Below, piece after piece: positions 33,224-42,252 of a stretch of 59,516 bases of DNA. The translations under genes and the position numbers were made by a program. Positions within the stretch are counted from its first letter, which is position 1. Every line of letters starts with the position of its first letter. The DNA lies in the NCBI GenBank assembly GCA_007694005.1, contig RECN01000047.1, positions 1-59,516 of the forward strand, in the 5' to 3' direction. The DNA is from Spirochaetaceae bacterium. GTDB taxonomy: Bacteria; Spirochaetota; Spirochaetia; DSM-27196; SKKC01. The notes beneath the pieces were generated by a model that saw only the letters and a program-made list of their open reading frames with translations, did not search any database and had not been told where the DNA came from.

Positions 33224-35781
33224 CAGTCGAGAAGCGGATTACCGTCTCCTTCGTCGTCAATGTCGTCTTCAAACCGTGCATCATCAAAGTCGATATCGGC
33301 GTCAAAATCAAAATCGCTATCCCACGTATCGCCAGGGCTGCTGTCACCGAGAAGCTCGTCGAGCGTGGGAATCGCGGAGTCAAGCTGCGCGCGACTCGGA
33401 ATGAGCGCCTCACTGGTGGCGATGCTTCTGAGACGGTCGGACCGTTGTGACGCTTCTGCCGCAGTCTCTTCAAGCGATGGAGCAAACTCTCGCGGTTCGG
33501 TTCCTGGTATAAACAGCTCGGTTCTGCGGCGGCCGGTATATCCGCTCGGTGCTCTCAATCCGCTCGGGATTGCTATTTCGACTTCAACGAGACCATCGGG
33601 TCGCTCGAAATCGATCGATGGGAGATCTTGATGAATCGTGTTCATGTATCCGCCCCAGACAGGGCCAGCTAATGCAGCTCCATACTGATTGGTCCCGAGG
33701 CTTCGGCCGCCGCGGTCAAATCCGTACCAGATCGTGGTTGTATAATACGGGGAGTACCCCACGACCCATCCGTCAGACCAGTTCTGTGTTGTTCCGGACT
33801 TAGCCGCCATAGGCATAATGGGATTCTGGGCCCGGAGGGTTCCGTCCGTGAAAACACCGCGCATGAGATCGGTCATGATGTAGGCCGCTTCGGGGCTGAC
33901 AATCTGACCCGCGGCACCACGTCGTTGCTGTTCGATACGAAGGTCCCGCTCAGGCTCGGCGATAACGCGGCCGCGCTGGTCTTCGATATACCGGACGGCG
34001 ATGGGGTCGACCTGTCGGCCACCTGAGGCAAACGTTGCGTATGCGCGGGTCATTTCCAGAGGACTCACCGAGGAAACTCCCAGCGCTACCGGATAGCGTC
34101 GCTCAAGGCCACGTCCGGCCATGTCTGATTCAGGAATACCCAGAAGGGCGGCTGAGACACCGAGCGCAGTGGTGAAACCCGTCCGGTGGAAGACGCGGAC
34201 TGCAGGGATGTTCAGCGAGCGATTAAGCGCCTCGCGAACGAGCATGGGGCCGTTCCAGTTACCCGCATAGTTGCGCGGTGTGTACATGCTGCCGTCTTCG
34301 TTACGGAATACGACGGGCGAGTCGTAGAGCATGGTCGCGGGGGTGATGGCCTGCGAGTCGATGGCGGCAGCGTAATACAGGGCCTTGAACGCTGAACCCG
34401 GAGTTCGCCGCCCCGAAACGGCGCGATTCAACTGATCGATGCGTTCAAACTGCGCGCCACCGATCATGGCCGTGATATGGCCGTCGCGGTTATCGAGTGT
34501 GACCAGCGCGCCCTGCACCTGATCCTGCTGCTGCGTCGAACGTCTCGTAATCTGATTCATGCGAGTCGCGTGATAAATACCGTCCGAGACGTTCGGTGAG
34601 AAAAGCAGCGAAGTCATGCTGACGATGGGAGCGATGCGTTCGTCGTAGAGTTCCTGTGCGGCTCTGCGATTCTGCAGACCGGAAACCTGCAGATCCGGGA
34701 GGTCAAACGCGAGGCCCAGAAGATCGAGGAGCGGGACTATGTCGCGCGAAGCCCGCGAGGTTGCAACCTCGCGCGCCCGGCGGACACTTGCGTTCGCTCT
34801 TTCGAGCCCTTCGCGAAGATACTGTTCACCCTGTCTCTGATGGTCAAGATCGAGGGTCGTGTGGATCACGAGGCCAGCTCGGTTGATGTCCACCGGTCGA
34901 CCGAGAAGAATATCTCCCTGTAACTGTCCACGGACATACTCGCTGAAATAGGGAGCTTCGTCCGAGCGGTCGAGAAACGCGCTCGATATGTTCGACCGCG
35001 TAAAGTCATAGTTCGCCCAGTATTCCTCAAAGGAGAAATCAGCTTCGCTGCGACTGATATACCCTGCGTTCACGACCGCGTTGAGAATGACCCTCTGCAT
35101 GTTACGAGCACGTTCAGGATTGCGCAGCGGGCTGTACCGCGAGGGGTTCGCCAGCTGAATCACGAGCATTACCGACTCGGCAGGGGTGAGCTCCCGAGCC
35201 GAGTGACCAAAGTAGAACTGACTTGCGGCTTCAACACCGTATGTGTTGTGACCGAAATACATGCGATTGAGATAGGCTTCGATAATTTCGTGTTTCGTCC
35301 AGGTGCGCTCCAGCTGGAACGCCCACCAGAGTTCCCGGAGTTTTCGTGCAACCGAGATATCGTCCCGGTCGTCGAACATGTGCCCGGCGAGCTGTTGTGT
35401 TATCGTGCTCCCGCCCGACACATAACGCCCGGCGAAGATGTTCCATGCCGCACGTACGGTTCCCCGTACGCTGAATCCGTTATGACGAAAAAAATCCTGA
35501 TCTTCGCGAACGATCAGGGCGTAGATGAGATGGTTTGGAAGTTCGTCGATTGAGACAATGTCTCGTCGCTCGGCCGAAAAGAATTCGGTGATCAACCGGC
35601 CGTGACGATCGAGGACCTGGGACGGAAGGGCGAGCTCTCCGTCACCGAACTCGTCAATATTACGAATATTTCGGGTGGAGGCGAGCGCGAGACCAAGTCC
35701 GATACCAACCGTTATCGCTATAAAGGCAGCAAAGGCTATAAGAACGTTCAGAAGCACCTTGCGACTACGAGGAAGGTTCAT
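33223..35781 (-). CDS. bifunctional penicillin-binding protein 1A (GT51 and transpeptidase)
   Basis: Polymerises and cross-links peptidoglycan in the periplasm. 852 residues: TM helix (about 10-33), GT51 domain with catalytic E93 (EDQDFF) and GGSTITQQLA, a linker (about 300-420), and a transpeptidase domain with S463 in SAFK, S522-L-N524 and K661-S-G-T. The C-terminal tail (about 750-852) is disordered and ends in an Asp/Phe-rich acidic stretch (DSDFDFDADIDFDDARFEDD). The start ATG has no SD. The -10 box of a strong promoter lies 6 nt upstream, which implies a leaderless mRNA. The ParB-like gene follows with a TGATG overlap. Confidence 0.95.
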   Translation of the reverse strand: MNLPRSRKVLLNVLIAFAAFIAITVGIGLGLALASTRNIRNIDEFGDGELALPSQVLDRHGRLITEFFSAERRDIVSIDELPNHLIYALIVREDQDFFRHNGFSVRGTVRAAWNIFAGRYVSGGSTITQQLAGHMFDDRDDISVARKLRELWWAFQLERTWTKHEIIEAYLNRMYFGHNTYGVEAASQFYFGHSARELTPAESVMLVIQLANPSRYSPLRNPERARNMQRVILNAVVNAGYISRSEADFSFEEYWANYDFTRSNISSAFLDRSDEAPYFSEYVRGQLQGDILLGRPVDINRAGLVIHTTLDLDHQRQGEQYLREGLERANASVRRAREVATSRASRDIVPLLDLLGLAFDLPDLQVSGLQNRRAAQELYDERIAPIVSMTSLLFSPNVSDGIYHATRMNQITRRSTQQQDQVQGALVTLDNRDGHITAMIGGAQFERIDQLNRAVSGRRTPGSAFKALYYAAAIDSQAITPATMLYDSPVVFRNEDGSMYTPRNYAGNWNGPMLVREALNRSLNIPAVRVFHRTGFTTALGVSAALLGIPESDMAGRGLERRYPVALGVSSVSPLEMTRAYATFASGGRQVDPIAVRYIEDQRGRVIAEPERDLRIEQQRRGAAGQIVSPEAAYIMTDLMRGVFTDGTLRAQNPIMPMAAKSGTTQNWSDGWVVGYSPYYTTTIWYGFDRGGRSLGTNQYGAALAGPVWGGYMNTIHQDLPSIDFERPDGLVEVEIAIPSGLRAPSGYTGRRRTELFIPGTEPREFAPSLEETAAEASQRSDRLRSIATSEALIPSRAQLDSAIPTLDELLGDSSPGDTWDSDFDFDADIDFDDARFEDDIDDEGDGNPLLD

Positions 35782-35787
35782 GGAATC

Positions 35788-35816
35788 AAATTACGTGGGG
35801 GCGTAAGTTTTGTCAA
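35788..35816 (-). promoter_or_regulatory. strong sigma70 promoter of the PBP gene; predicted leaderless start
   Basis: On the minus strand: TTGACA (35816-35811, perfect), 17-nt spacer, TAATTT (35793-35788), then 6 nt and the ATG at 35781. The usual +1 position (7 nt after the -10 box) is the A of the ATG. Confidence 0.7.
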
Positions 35817-35854
35817 GACAAGCACCTGCGGCGGTCTCCGCTCAGGATAAGGCC

Positions 35855-35885
35855 AAAAAAAGGGCCGGTTCTGCAGAACCGGCCC
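35855..35885 (-). terminator. intrinsic terminator of the mla operon
   Basis: A perfect 24-bp palindrome (35862-35885; arms of 12 bp, centre CTGCAG), followed on the minus strand by seven T (35861-35855). It ends transcription coming from the PEGA-protein gene about 145 nt upstream and insulates the PBP promoter just beyond. Confidence 0.9.
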
Positions 35886-36030
35886 AACCGTTCGGTGTCG
35901 GCGTACTATAGTAAACTGGGAGGGGAACTAAAGCAGCCGACATACATGATTATCGTCTCCCGACGAGAATCCTTAACTAAATTCTTACTCCGATTTTTGC
36001 CGTTCGGCAAGGCCCCTGATACACGCCGGA

Positions 36031-37065
36031 TCAATCCTCGTTGGGGGCCGATTCCTGCAGCTCGAGAATGTCGAGCAGAAGGCTCAAATCCGCCTGATAT
36101 GACCGGCCGGATTCGGCGACAAAGTCCTGACTGACACTGCGGTCGCCAATCTGAAAACGCAGGGTATTCGGACCCGGCTCTACGTCGATTGTCGTGCCGA
36201 TGCTGCCGGTCAACAATCTCCCGTTGAGAGTAACCAGTGCACCGCGAGGGCCTGAAATCGTCAGACGGGCCGGTAAGGGCTCGAGCACCAGCTCGAGGGG
36301 CCGAATCCGTCCGCGTTCGACAGCGGTGGTCCTGGTGACGACCTGATACCCTTCGGGTATGAACTCGACGCTGCGGAAGCCGGAAGAAAGGAAGACGCGT
36401 GACCGTTCGTCGGGACTAACGGGTTCGCCGTCCACGCGCAGCTCGTAGTCTATCTCTGATAATGAAATCGTTTCACCTGATCTGTCAACGAGATCAACTC
36501 TGAAGGCACCGATATCACGAGTGTATGGTTGGATCCTCAGCTGTATTTCCTCGTCCTGAAGGTATTCGGGAAAGGTTTTGCCGACAGGGAGGAAGGTTAC
36601 GGCAAGCGGGTAGCCGTCGGGCCCTGGAATACGCTCCGGTCGGGTGGTTGCTGCAACCCGAATGCGTGGGTCTTCCTGCACTGGAATCCTGATCCTGGTG
36701 TTCGCGCGACTGATAAATGGTTCGAAATGAAGTCTCTGACCGCTGGTCGTGACCGGGCCTTCAGACTGCGGAACTGTGGCCAGACTTCCGTACAGGAGAA
36801 TTGCGATAGTCAGGTCTGTTCTTGAGGCGACGGAAGGTGGCAGTTCAGCGTGTATCTCGATAGCTTCGAAAAAAAGCGGCTCGTCGATCTCAATCAGGAC
36901 TATGTCCGCGAGTCTCAGGGACAGTTCTATTGGCTGTGGATCTGCGGCACGCACGAGACTGGTTCCGACGTAGCGACCGACCACGGTCTCCGACGCGGTG
37001 ACAGGTAAACCGGTGAACAGCAGTATTGTGATGGCGCGCATTAACAATCGGGGTCTGCTGATCAT
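36031..37065 (-). CDS. secreted protein with C-terminal PEGA-like domain
   Basis: 344 residues. Signal peptide (MRAITILLFTGLPVTASE, with the longer start MISRPRLL preferred because AGG lies just upstream), then two or three beta-sandwich-like regions, and at about 265-335 a PEGA-type repeat (ARLTISGPRGALVTLNGRLL ... VEPGPNTLRFQIGDRSVSQDF). No enzyme motif. Probably periplasmic or surface-bound. Last gene of the seven-gene mla operon, 49 bp after the M23 peptidase, and followed by the palindromic terminator. I do not recognise the N-terminal family. Confidence 0.72.
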   Translation of the reverse strand: MISRPRLLMRAITILLFTGLPVTASETVVGRYVGTSLVRAADPQPIELSLRLADIVLIEIDEPLFFEAIEIHAELPPSVASRTDLTIAILLYGSLATVPQSEGPVTTSGQRLHFEPFISRANTRIRIPVQEDPRIRVAATTRPERIPGPDGYPLAVTFLPVGKTFPEYLQDEEIQLRIQPYTRDIGAFRVDLVDRSGETISLSEIDYELRVDGEPVSPDERSRVFLSSGFRSVEFIPEGYQVVTRTTAVERGRIRPLELVLEPLPARLTISGPRGALVTLNGRLLTGSIGTTIDVEPGPNTLRFQIGDRSVSQDFVAESGRSYQADLSLLLDILELQESAPNED

Positions 37066-37114
37066 TTACCTGAGCCATCCTGTGCGACAGAAAAATACGC
37101 GATGTAGCTTATAC

Positions 37115-38140
37115 TCACCGAAAGCCGTGAAGAAACTGTACCGGATCACGGGCCGTCCCTCGAACGCGAATCTCAAAGTGCAGATGCGGCCCCGTACTCA
37201 GTCCTGTGTTTCCTACTTCACCTATAATCATACCTGAAGTAACGTTCGCGTTCAACTCGCTGTGTATGCTACGTAAATGCCCGTAAAAGCTCGTGAATAT
37301 CTCATCGTGTTCGATGATAACGTAGTAGCCGTAGACTGGATCCCATCCGGCCGCTGCTACCGAACCCTCGCGTGCCGCGCGTACCGGAGTACCTTCTGGT
37401 GCGACCAGGTCGACACCGGTATGGTAACTCGGTCGGTTCGTGAACGGGTGGATTCGTGCTCCGAATGCCGATGACATGCGGGTGAACTCGACGGGACTTC
37501 GGAACAGCACCCCCAGAAAGGCTCGTCGTTCGTCCGCAGAAAAGTCAGTTCCCGGGAAGAAGGCAAATCGCAGACTCTCGTTTCTGACCGTGATGGTCAC
37601 GAGCTGGTAGTGATCGCGAGGATCGCCGGAGCCCTCTGCCACACCGTTCCTGTCGGGATCCTGCGGAGGCAGGAAGGGGTCGTTCTCGGTAAGGAATGGA
37701 TTCTGCTGTTCTTCGACGTCTTCCGGTGAAAGCCGCGCTGAAAGCATGTACTCGAGGTCGGTATGCGGCTGCAGGGGCACGAATACCCCCGGCTGGTTTG
37801 GTATCAGTATGGCATCGATATCGGTCGGTAAATCGGCGGAGCGGAGGCGATTAATCGTTGCAAGCGTCGACTGGGGCAGGGTGGTTCGGGAAGAAAGCCG
37901 AAAAAAGCTGTCATCAGGCTGAAGATTGTAACGGAACAGAAAAAGCGGCGGACGGTCGCTACCGCGTTGAGATGCCTGACGCGACCTCTGTATGTCCTCC
38001 TGCAACTGAGCAAAGAGAAGATCTGAGCGATTCAGTTCTTCGATTAGCGGGTATTCTCCATACACAGGCGAGAGAGACACGAGAACGAGACATGTGACCA
38101 GTAGCGTACGCCGAAAAAAATCGACCCCGGGATCATTCAC
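37115..38140 (-). CDS. LysM-like / M23 peptidase (murein hydrolase family)
   Basis: 341 residues. N-terminal signal or anchor (RRTLLVTCLVLVSLSPVYGEY), a LysM-like domain (about 70-125, YNLQPDDSFFRLSSRTTLPQSTLATINRL), a linker, and a C-terminal M23 domain (about 225-340). The metal ligands appear in YHTGVDLVAPEGTPV (H and D) and in GPHLHFEIR (HLH), so it is predicted to be active on peptidoglycan cross-bridges. I chose GTG at 38140, which overlaps the upstream gene by 8 bp and has GGAGG 11 nt before it. Part of the mla operon. Confidence 0.87.
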   Translation of the reverse strand: MNDPGVDFFRRTLLVTCLVLVSLSPVYGEYPLIEELNRSDLLFAQLQEDIQRSRQASQRGSDRPPLFLFRYNLQPDDSFFRLSSRTTLPQSTLATINRLRSADLPTDIDAILIPNQPGVFVPLQPHTDLEYMLSARLSPEDVEEQQNPFLTENDPFLPPQDPDRNGVAEGSGDPRDHYQLVTITVRNESLRFAFFPGTDFSADERRAFLGVLFRSPVEFTRMSSAFGARIHPFTNRPSYHTGVDLVAPEGTPVRAAREGSVAAAGWDPVYGYYVIIEHDEIFTSFYGHLRSIHSELNANVTSGMIIGEVGNTGLSTGPHLHFEIRVRGTARDPVQFLHGFR

Positions 38141-38552
38141 GACCAGTGCTCCCTCCTCCAGCGGCGAATCCGATGGAAGCAACGAGGGCGGCGAGCAGGG
38201 GGAGTGCACCGGCCAGTCCTGTGTAGCTGTATACGAGCAGCGTTGCATAGGCGCCGACTGCGGCCAGTCCGGTTGCAATCCACACCGCGCCCGATCTACG
38301 CCTTTGATGCGACGAACCGTGACTGTGACGGCGAAACTTCCCGAGCAGCCAGACGGTGAGTGCGGCTGCGCTTACGGTGAGCACGACGACACCGTATACA
38401 GCAGGTGCCCGGGTGGCTGCAAACCAGAGGGGGAGTACAATGCCTCCAGATATGATAATAATCGCTGCAAAGGCGATCATGGGAGCGGCGAGGGTTTTCC
38501 CGATGCGGTGCCATCCACGCGCGATCCTCAAACGGATACGTTTCTGTTTCAT
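38133..38552 (-). CDS. four-TM membrane protein, function unknown
   Basis: 139 residues with a basic N-terminus (MKQKRIRLRIARGWHRIGK) and four hydrophobic helices (about 22-48, 52-72, 88-107 and 112-130) separated by a basic loop (GKFRRHSHGSSHQRRRSG). No family recognised. It lies between the TPR lipoprotein (5-bp gap) and the M23 peptidase (8-bp overlap) in the mla operon, which suggests a membrane partner of one of these. Confidence 0.68.
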   Translation of the reverse strand: MKQKRIRLRIARGWHRIGKTLAAPMIAFAAIIIISGGIVLPLWFAATRAPAVYGVVVLTVSAAALTVWLLGKFRRHSHGSSHQRRRSGAVWIATGLAAVGAYATLLVYSYTGLAGALPLLAALVASIGFAAGGGSTGRE

Positions 38553-38557
38553 GAAAA

Positions 38558-39493
38558 CTATCTGGTCCTGATCGATGATGTCTGAAGCGCTTCGCGCCTC
38601 TGTGCGAAGCCTTCTGATGCCTCGAGATTACCCGTCGCGTGAGACAGGTCCTCGAGGGCTGAAAGTGCCTGTATCATCCCACTGGCCGAAGAGATACTCT
38701 CGTACACCGCGAGTGAACGCGTCAGGTAATCGAGTGCATCCTCCATCCGTTCCATGCGGAAGGATATCATTCCAAGAGCATACAGATCGGATGCGATCCC
38801 GCGGGGATTCTCCATAGCACGATCCAGATCGAGAGCCTCTTCGGCAAACGCAAGTGCTACCTCGTAGTTTCCCCGTCGAGATTCAACCGATGCGAGCATA
38901 AACAGGTTTGCAGCCAGTTCGCGTCGTCGGTTCAGCTGCCTGTTTATCGACATCGCTTCTTCAAGAAGAACGCGCGCGTCGTCAAGACGGCTTGAGGATG
39001 CCTGTGTGCTTCCGAGGTTGTGTAGTACCACGGCCCGTTCAGCCACGCTGTCGGTTTCGTTGAAAAGCTCAAGCGATGTCTCAAATAAGGCGAGTGCCTG
39101 ATCGAAATTACCCTGTTGGAGGTTGAGCTCTCCCTGATTGTTTATGGATAGTGCGCGCACGCGCGTGCTTCCGATCCGCTGTGCGATCTGTTCTGCTCGC
39201 GCATACTGTTCGGCGGCCGTTTCGAAATCTCCCTGCGCCTGCCAGGTGCGGCCGATGGAGTTATGCATGTCCGCAACACCTTCGCGCTCATCGACCGACG
39301 TGTTCAGGGTCAGTGCCAGCTCGAAAAATGCTCTCGCCTGCTCATAGTCGGCGCGATCGAAGGCTGCATTCCCGTAACCGGCGAACTGTGCCGCACGATT
39401 CCGGGTGAGCCGTACCTCATCCGGCTCGCGAGGTGTGCTTGAGCAGGAAAAAAACAGGGGAAACAGCAGTGAAAGAATGATCAGGCGTTTCAT
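38558..39493 (-). CDS. TPR lipoprotein
   Basis: 311 residues. Lipoprotein signal with relaxed spirochaetal lipobox LFFSC (C17), then six or seven tetratricopeptide units (GYGNAAFDRADYEQARAFFELAL, NSIGRTWQAQGDFETAAEQYARAEQIAQ, NNQGELNLQQGNFDQALALFETSLELF and so on). The ATG overlaps the mlaD stop (TGATG), so it is coupled to the MCE protein. It may dock MlaD or the M23 enzyme in the periplasm. That is inference. Confidence 0.85.
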   Translation of the reverse strand: MKRLIILSLLFPLFFSCSSTPREPDEVRLTRNRAAQFAGYGNAAFDRADYEQARAFFELALTLNTSVDEREGVADMHNSIGRTWQAQGDFETAAEQYARAEQIAQRIGSTRVRALSINNQGELNLQQGNFDQALALFETSLELFNETDSVAERAVVLHNLGSTQASSSRLDDARVLLEEAMSINRQLNRRRELAANLFMLASVESRRGNYEVALAFAEEALDLDRAMENPRGIASDLYALGMISFRMERMEDALDYLTRSLAVYESISSASGMIQALSALEDLSHATGNLEASEGFAQRREALQTSSIRTR

Positions 39494-40557
39494 CAGAATT
39501 GTGCCTCCCGGAAGCTTTCGACGTTCGACGGTTGATCGATTCGTTCGGGAATTCCTCCGCGAAGCAGGGGATTATTCCGCAGACCGGTAAGCACATCCTG
39601 TCCGACAATGATTGCTTCGCGCCCCTCTTCAATGATCGCCGCAAACTGAGGCGTCTGTGACCCGGCGAATCGGGCTACCTCGTTCAGTTCATCGAGGGTA
39701 GCGTTGATCGAGGTGAAAATGTCGAGTATCTCGTCGAAGAGTACGTTATCGTCGTCAAACAGGGTCGCAAGTGTTCCGCTCGCACCGAGGAGCCGCGGTA
39801 CAATGCCGGCAGGATCCCGGAACTCGTCGCTCGCGGCTGCTGCGTTGTCGGCGATGCGATTGACCGAAACAAGAAGGTCATCGCTGCCTGCAAGCAGCGA
39901 CTCGGTCTGCTCAAGACGAGCTTCGACCGTGGCAAGCAGACTCAGCACCTGCGTAACGGTCTCGGCAATAGGACCCTCAGTGACCGTTCCATCGAGCGTA
40001 CCGGCGAGGGTGTCGAGAATCAGTTCCGTCGACCCGAGAATCTCCGAGATGCTGTTGAGCAGGGGGTCGAGCTCGGCGAGCAGGGTCGAAATGGGGTCGG
40101 GCGGTTGCGATCTCTCTACGAAACCTACCTCCCGAATAGCACGGCCGATGTCGCTGTTCCATTCCGGAATCACGCTGAACTGCTCCAGCGGCTCGCTCGA
40201 CCGCGTTCCTCGATGAAGGACGAGTGTTCCGCCAAGGATGGGGTTTGAGGCCAGCTCGACAAGCGACCCTTTCGTTACGAGGTGTATATAGCGCTCCCGA
40301 ATGTTGAAGGTTACATCGACGTTGTTGTCTTCGTTGAGGGTGATATTGGTAACGCGGCCAACCTCAAATCCGCGGAAGTCGACCGACATGCCGATATTCA
40401 GACCGCTCGCCGAGCTGAGTTCTGTTGAGTACTCATATCGAGGCTCAAACCAGCCCTGACCTCTGCCGATCGCGACCATAAGGACGATGACAAACACGAC
40501 CGCGAGAATGGTAAACGCGCCGACGATCTGTGTGGCAAAGCGTATTCTGAACTTCAC
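39493..40557 (-). CDS. mlaD: MCE-family lipid-transport protein (MlaD type)
   Basis: Periplasmic, membrane-anchored lipid-binding ring subunit of an Mla-type ABC system. 354 residues: one TM helix (about 10-30), the MCE domain (about 40-120; SGLNIGMSVDFRGFEVGRVTNITL is typical), then a long helical C-terminal region (about 150-340) longer than in E. coli MlaD (183 aa), perhaps forming a needle-like tube. I chose GTG at 40557 because AGGAGG lies 8 nt before it. A TTG at 40587 would add 10 acidic residues. Order mlaE-mlaF-mlaD is typical, but mlaB and mlaC are not here. Confidence 0.9.
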   Translation of the reverse strand: MKFRIRFATQIVGAFTILAVVFVIVLMVAIGRGQGWFEPRYEYSTELSSASGLNIGMSVDFRGFEVGRVTNITLNEDNNVDVTFNIRERYIHLVTKGSLVELASNPILGGTLVLHRGTRSSEPLEQFSVIPEWNSDIGRAIREVGFVERSQPPDPISTLLAELDPLLNSISEILGSTELILDTLAGTLDGTVTEGPIAETVTQVLSLLATVEARLEQTESLLAGSDDLLVSVNRIADNAAAASDEFRDPAGIVPRLLGASGTLATLFDDDNVLFDEILDIFTSINATLDELNEVARFAGSQTPQFAAIIEEGREAIIVGQDVLTGLRNNPLLRGGIPERIDQPSNVESFREAQF

Positions 40558-40605
40558 GCTGTCATCCTCCTCGACCTCGCGTGCCAATTGTTGCTGAACG
40601 CGTAA

Positions 40606-41415
40606 CTATCCCTCATCATCGATTTCTCCTAACAGCGACAGGATATCACTGTCGAATGTAGCCGCCTGATCGAGCACATCGGACACGATATCACGGACGA
40701 CCGGATTATCTGAAGCGGCCACCTGGTCCGTACTTCCGTGTATCAGCAGTTCGCCTTCATCGATCACGATAATTTCGTCTGCGAGCTGGGACACCACGGT
40801 GGCGTTATGGCTGACGACGACGAGGGTTGTGCCGGCGTCCTTCAGCTGCCGTAGCATACTCAGAATGCGATCGACGCCGGTCCGGTCGACGAAGGTGGTG
40901 GGTTCATCAAGAATGAGCAGTTTCGGCTCGGTAAGAATAGCCCGCACGAAGGCAACGAGTTTTGCTTCTCCGGCGCTCAGGGACGCGGGTCTGAGATTCA
41001 GGTCGTCGGTGAAGCGGATTCGTTCGACGGCCCGCCGGATCTTCTTGTCCCGTTCAGCGTTGCTGAGTTCCGGATAGTGCTGTTCCAGCGGCAATGCCAG
41101 ATTTCGGTACACACTCATATTCTGCCAGAGCGCCGCATCCTGAAAAACGAAACCGCAGACTTTCCGGAGTCGTCGGAGCTCCCGGTTGTTCAGGGGGCCG
41201 AGCAGGCGACCAAAAACCCTGACCTCGCCCGATGTCGCGGGAATGACACCCGAAGCCGCCTTGATAAAGGTAGACTTGCCCGACCCGGAACGTCCCATGA
41301 CTGCGACCGTGCTGCCCTCGCGTATCTTTACGGAAATGCCTCGTACCGGTGTGAAATTCTCGAATTCCACTATCAGGTCTTTCGTGTTCAGTGCCACTCC
41401 TGCATCATCTGCCAT
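40606..41415 (-). CDS. mlaF: ABC transporter ATP-binding protein (MlaF type)
   Basis: Cytoplasmic ATPase that drives lipid movement through MlaE/MlaD. 269 residues with Walker A GRSGSGKST (K47), Q-loop VFQDAALW, signature SLSAGEAKL (Ala for the second Gly of LSGGQ), Walker B LLILDEP and switch His VVVSHN. The D-loop reads FVDRTG. The C-terminal 40 residues are acidic and extend beyond a plain ABC domain. ATG 12 bp downstream of mlaE. Confidence 0.93.
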   Translation of the reverse strand: MADDAGVALNTKDLIVEFENFTPVRGISVKIREGSTVAVMGRSGSGKSTFIKAASGVIPATSGEVRVFGRLLGPLNNRELRRLRKVCGFVFQDAALWQNMSVYRNLALPLEQHYPELSNAERDKKIRRAVERIRFTDDLNLRPASLSAGEAKLVAFVRAILTEPKLLILDEPTTFVDRTGVDRILSMLRQLKDAGTTLVVVSHNATVVSQLADEIIVIDEGELLIHGSTDQVAASDNPVVRDIVSDVLDQAATFDSDILSLLGEIDDEG

Positions 41416-41427
41416 TGCGGTCTGCTC

Positions 41428-42210
41428 CTACAGGTAACTCACGAGGGTTATGGCAGCATTCGCAATCACCGTGAGCGTGATGCCCTGTCCGACCGCTTTA
41501 ATGGCTCGGATCGGTACTTCGGTTCCCGCCCGCTCAACCGAAAGCCCCTGATACGTTGCAACGCTCCCTATGATCATCCCAAAGATAATGCTTTTCGCGA
41601 AACTTGCGACGAAATCCCGGAGCGTTACTGAACCATAGAGTCCGAACAGGTATTCCTCCAGGGCAAGCGGCTGTACAAGCTGCGTAACAAGAAATGAACC
41701 GACAAGACCGAAGAAGTTGAAGTAGATGTTCAGGAGTACGAGTGAAATGACCACGCCGAGAACCCGTGGCACCGCGAGGTAGGTGATCGGATTCAGACCC
41801 GTGGCCATATACGCCTCGATCTGATGATCAACAACCATTCCGCCGAGTTCGGTCGAAATCGCCGTGCCGGAGCGCGCGATCACGATGAAGGCTGTCAGAA
41901 TAGGTCCAAGTTCACGGGTAATGACCGCAATCAGTATTGTGTATATGAGCTGTCCCTGCCCGAGCTGTGGCAGAATTGACAGCCCCTGTATGATGATTAC
42001 CGCACCGATGGCAAGACTGAGTACCGCAACGATGCTGAGCGCGTTGACACCGGTGAACAGGATCTGCATCTTGAGCACGCCGCCGCCGCCGCCACGGCGC
42101 TGCATCTGGAAGTATGCAGGTATGTTGCGGACTATTTCGACCATGAATCCGAGAGCGTACAAGAGCTCTTTCGGCGCGCGCAGAACGCGCTCGCCTACTG
42201 CTTCAAGCAT
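41428..42210 (-). CDS. mlaE: ABC transporter permease (MlaE type)
   Basis: Inner-membrane permease for phospholipids. 260 residues with the MlaE features: an N-terminal amphipathic helix (about 1-30), five or so TM helices, and the conserved segment ITRELGPILTAFIVIARSGTAISTELGGMVVDHQIEAYMATGLNP, which holds the coupling-helix E-x-G-x-M region. ATG with AGGAAG about 7 nt upstream. First gene of the mla operon. It diverges from the Crp-TPR gene. Confidence 0.94.
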   Translation of the reverse strand: MLEAVGERVLRAPKELLYALGFMVEIVRNIPAYFQMQRRGGGGGVLKMQILFTGVNALSIVAVLSLAIGAVIIIQGLSILPQLGQGQLIYTILIAVITRELGPILTAFIVIARSGTAISTELGGMVVDHQIEAYMATGLNPITYLAVPRVLGVVISLVLLNIYFNFFGLVGSFLVTQLVQPLALEEYLFGLYGSVTLRDFVASFAKSIIFGMIIGSVATYQGLSVERAGTEVPIRAIKAVGQGITLTVIANAAITLVSYL

Positions 42211-42252
42211 GGAACTTCCTTTTTTGCATATGATCCTGATACTGCGTTTTCC

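Noticed and set aside
35946-36134. Small plus-strand reading frame with an SD-like GGAGGGG before it
   Set aside because: It runs antisense into the end of the PEGA-protein gene, shows no family pattern and has no promoter that I trust. The SD-like bases are probably chance.
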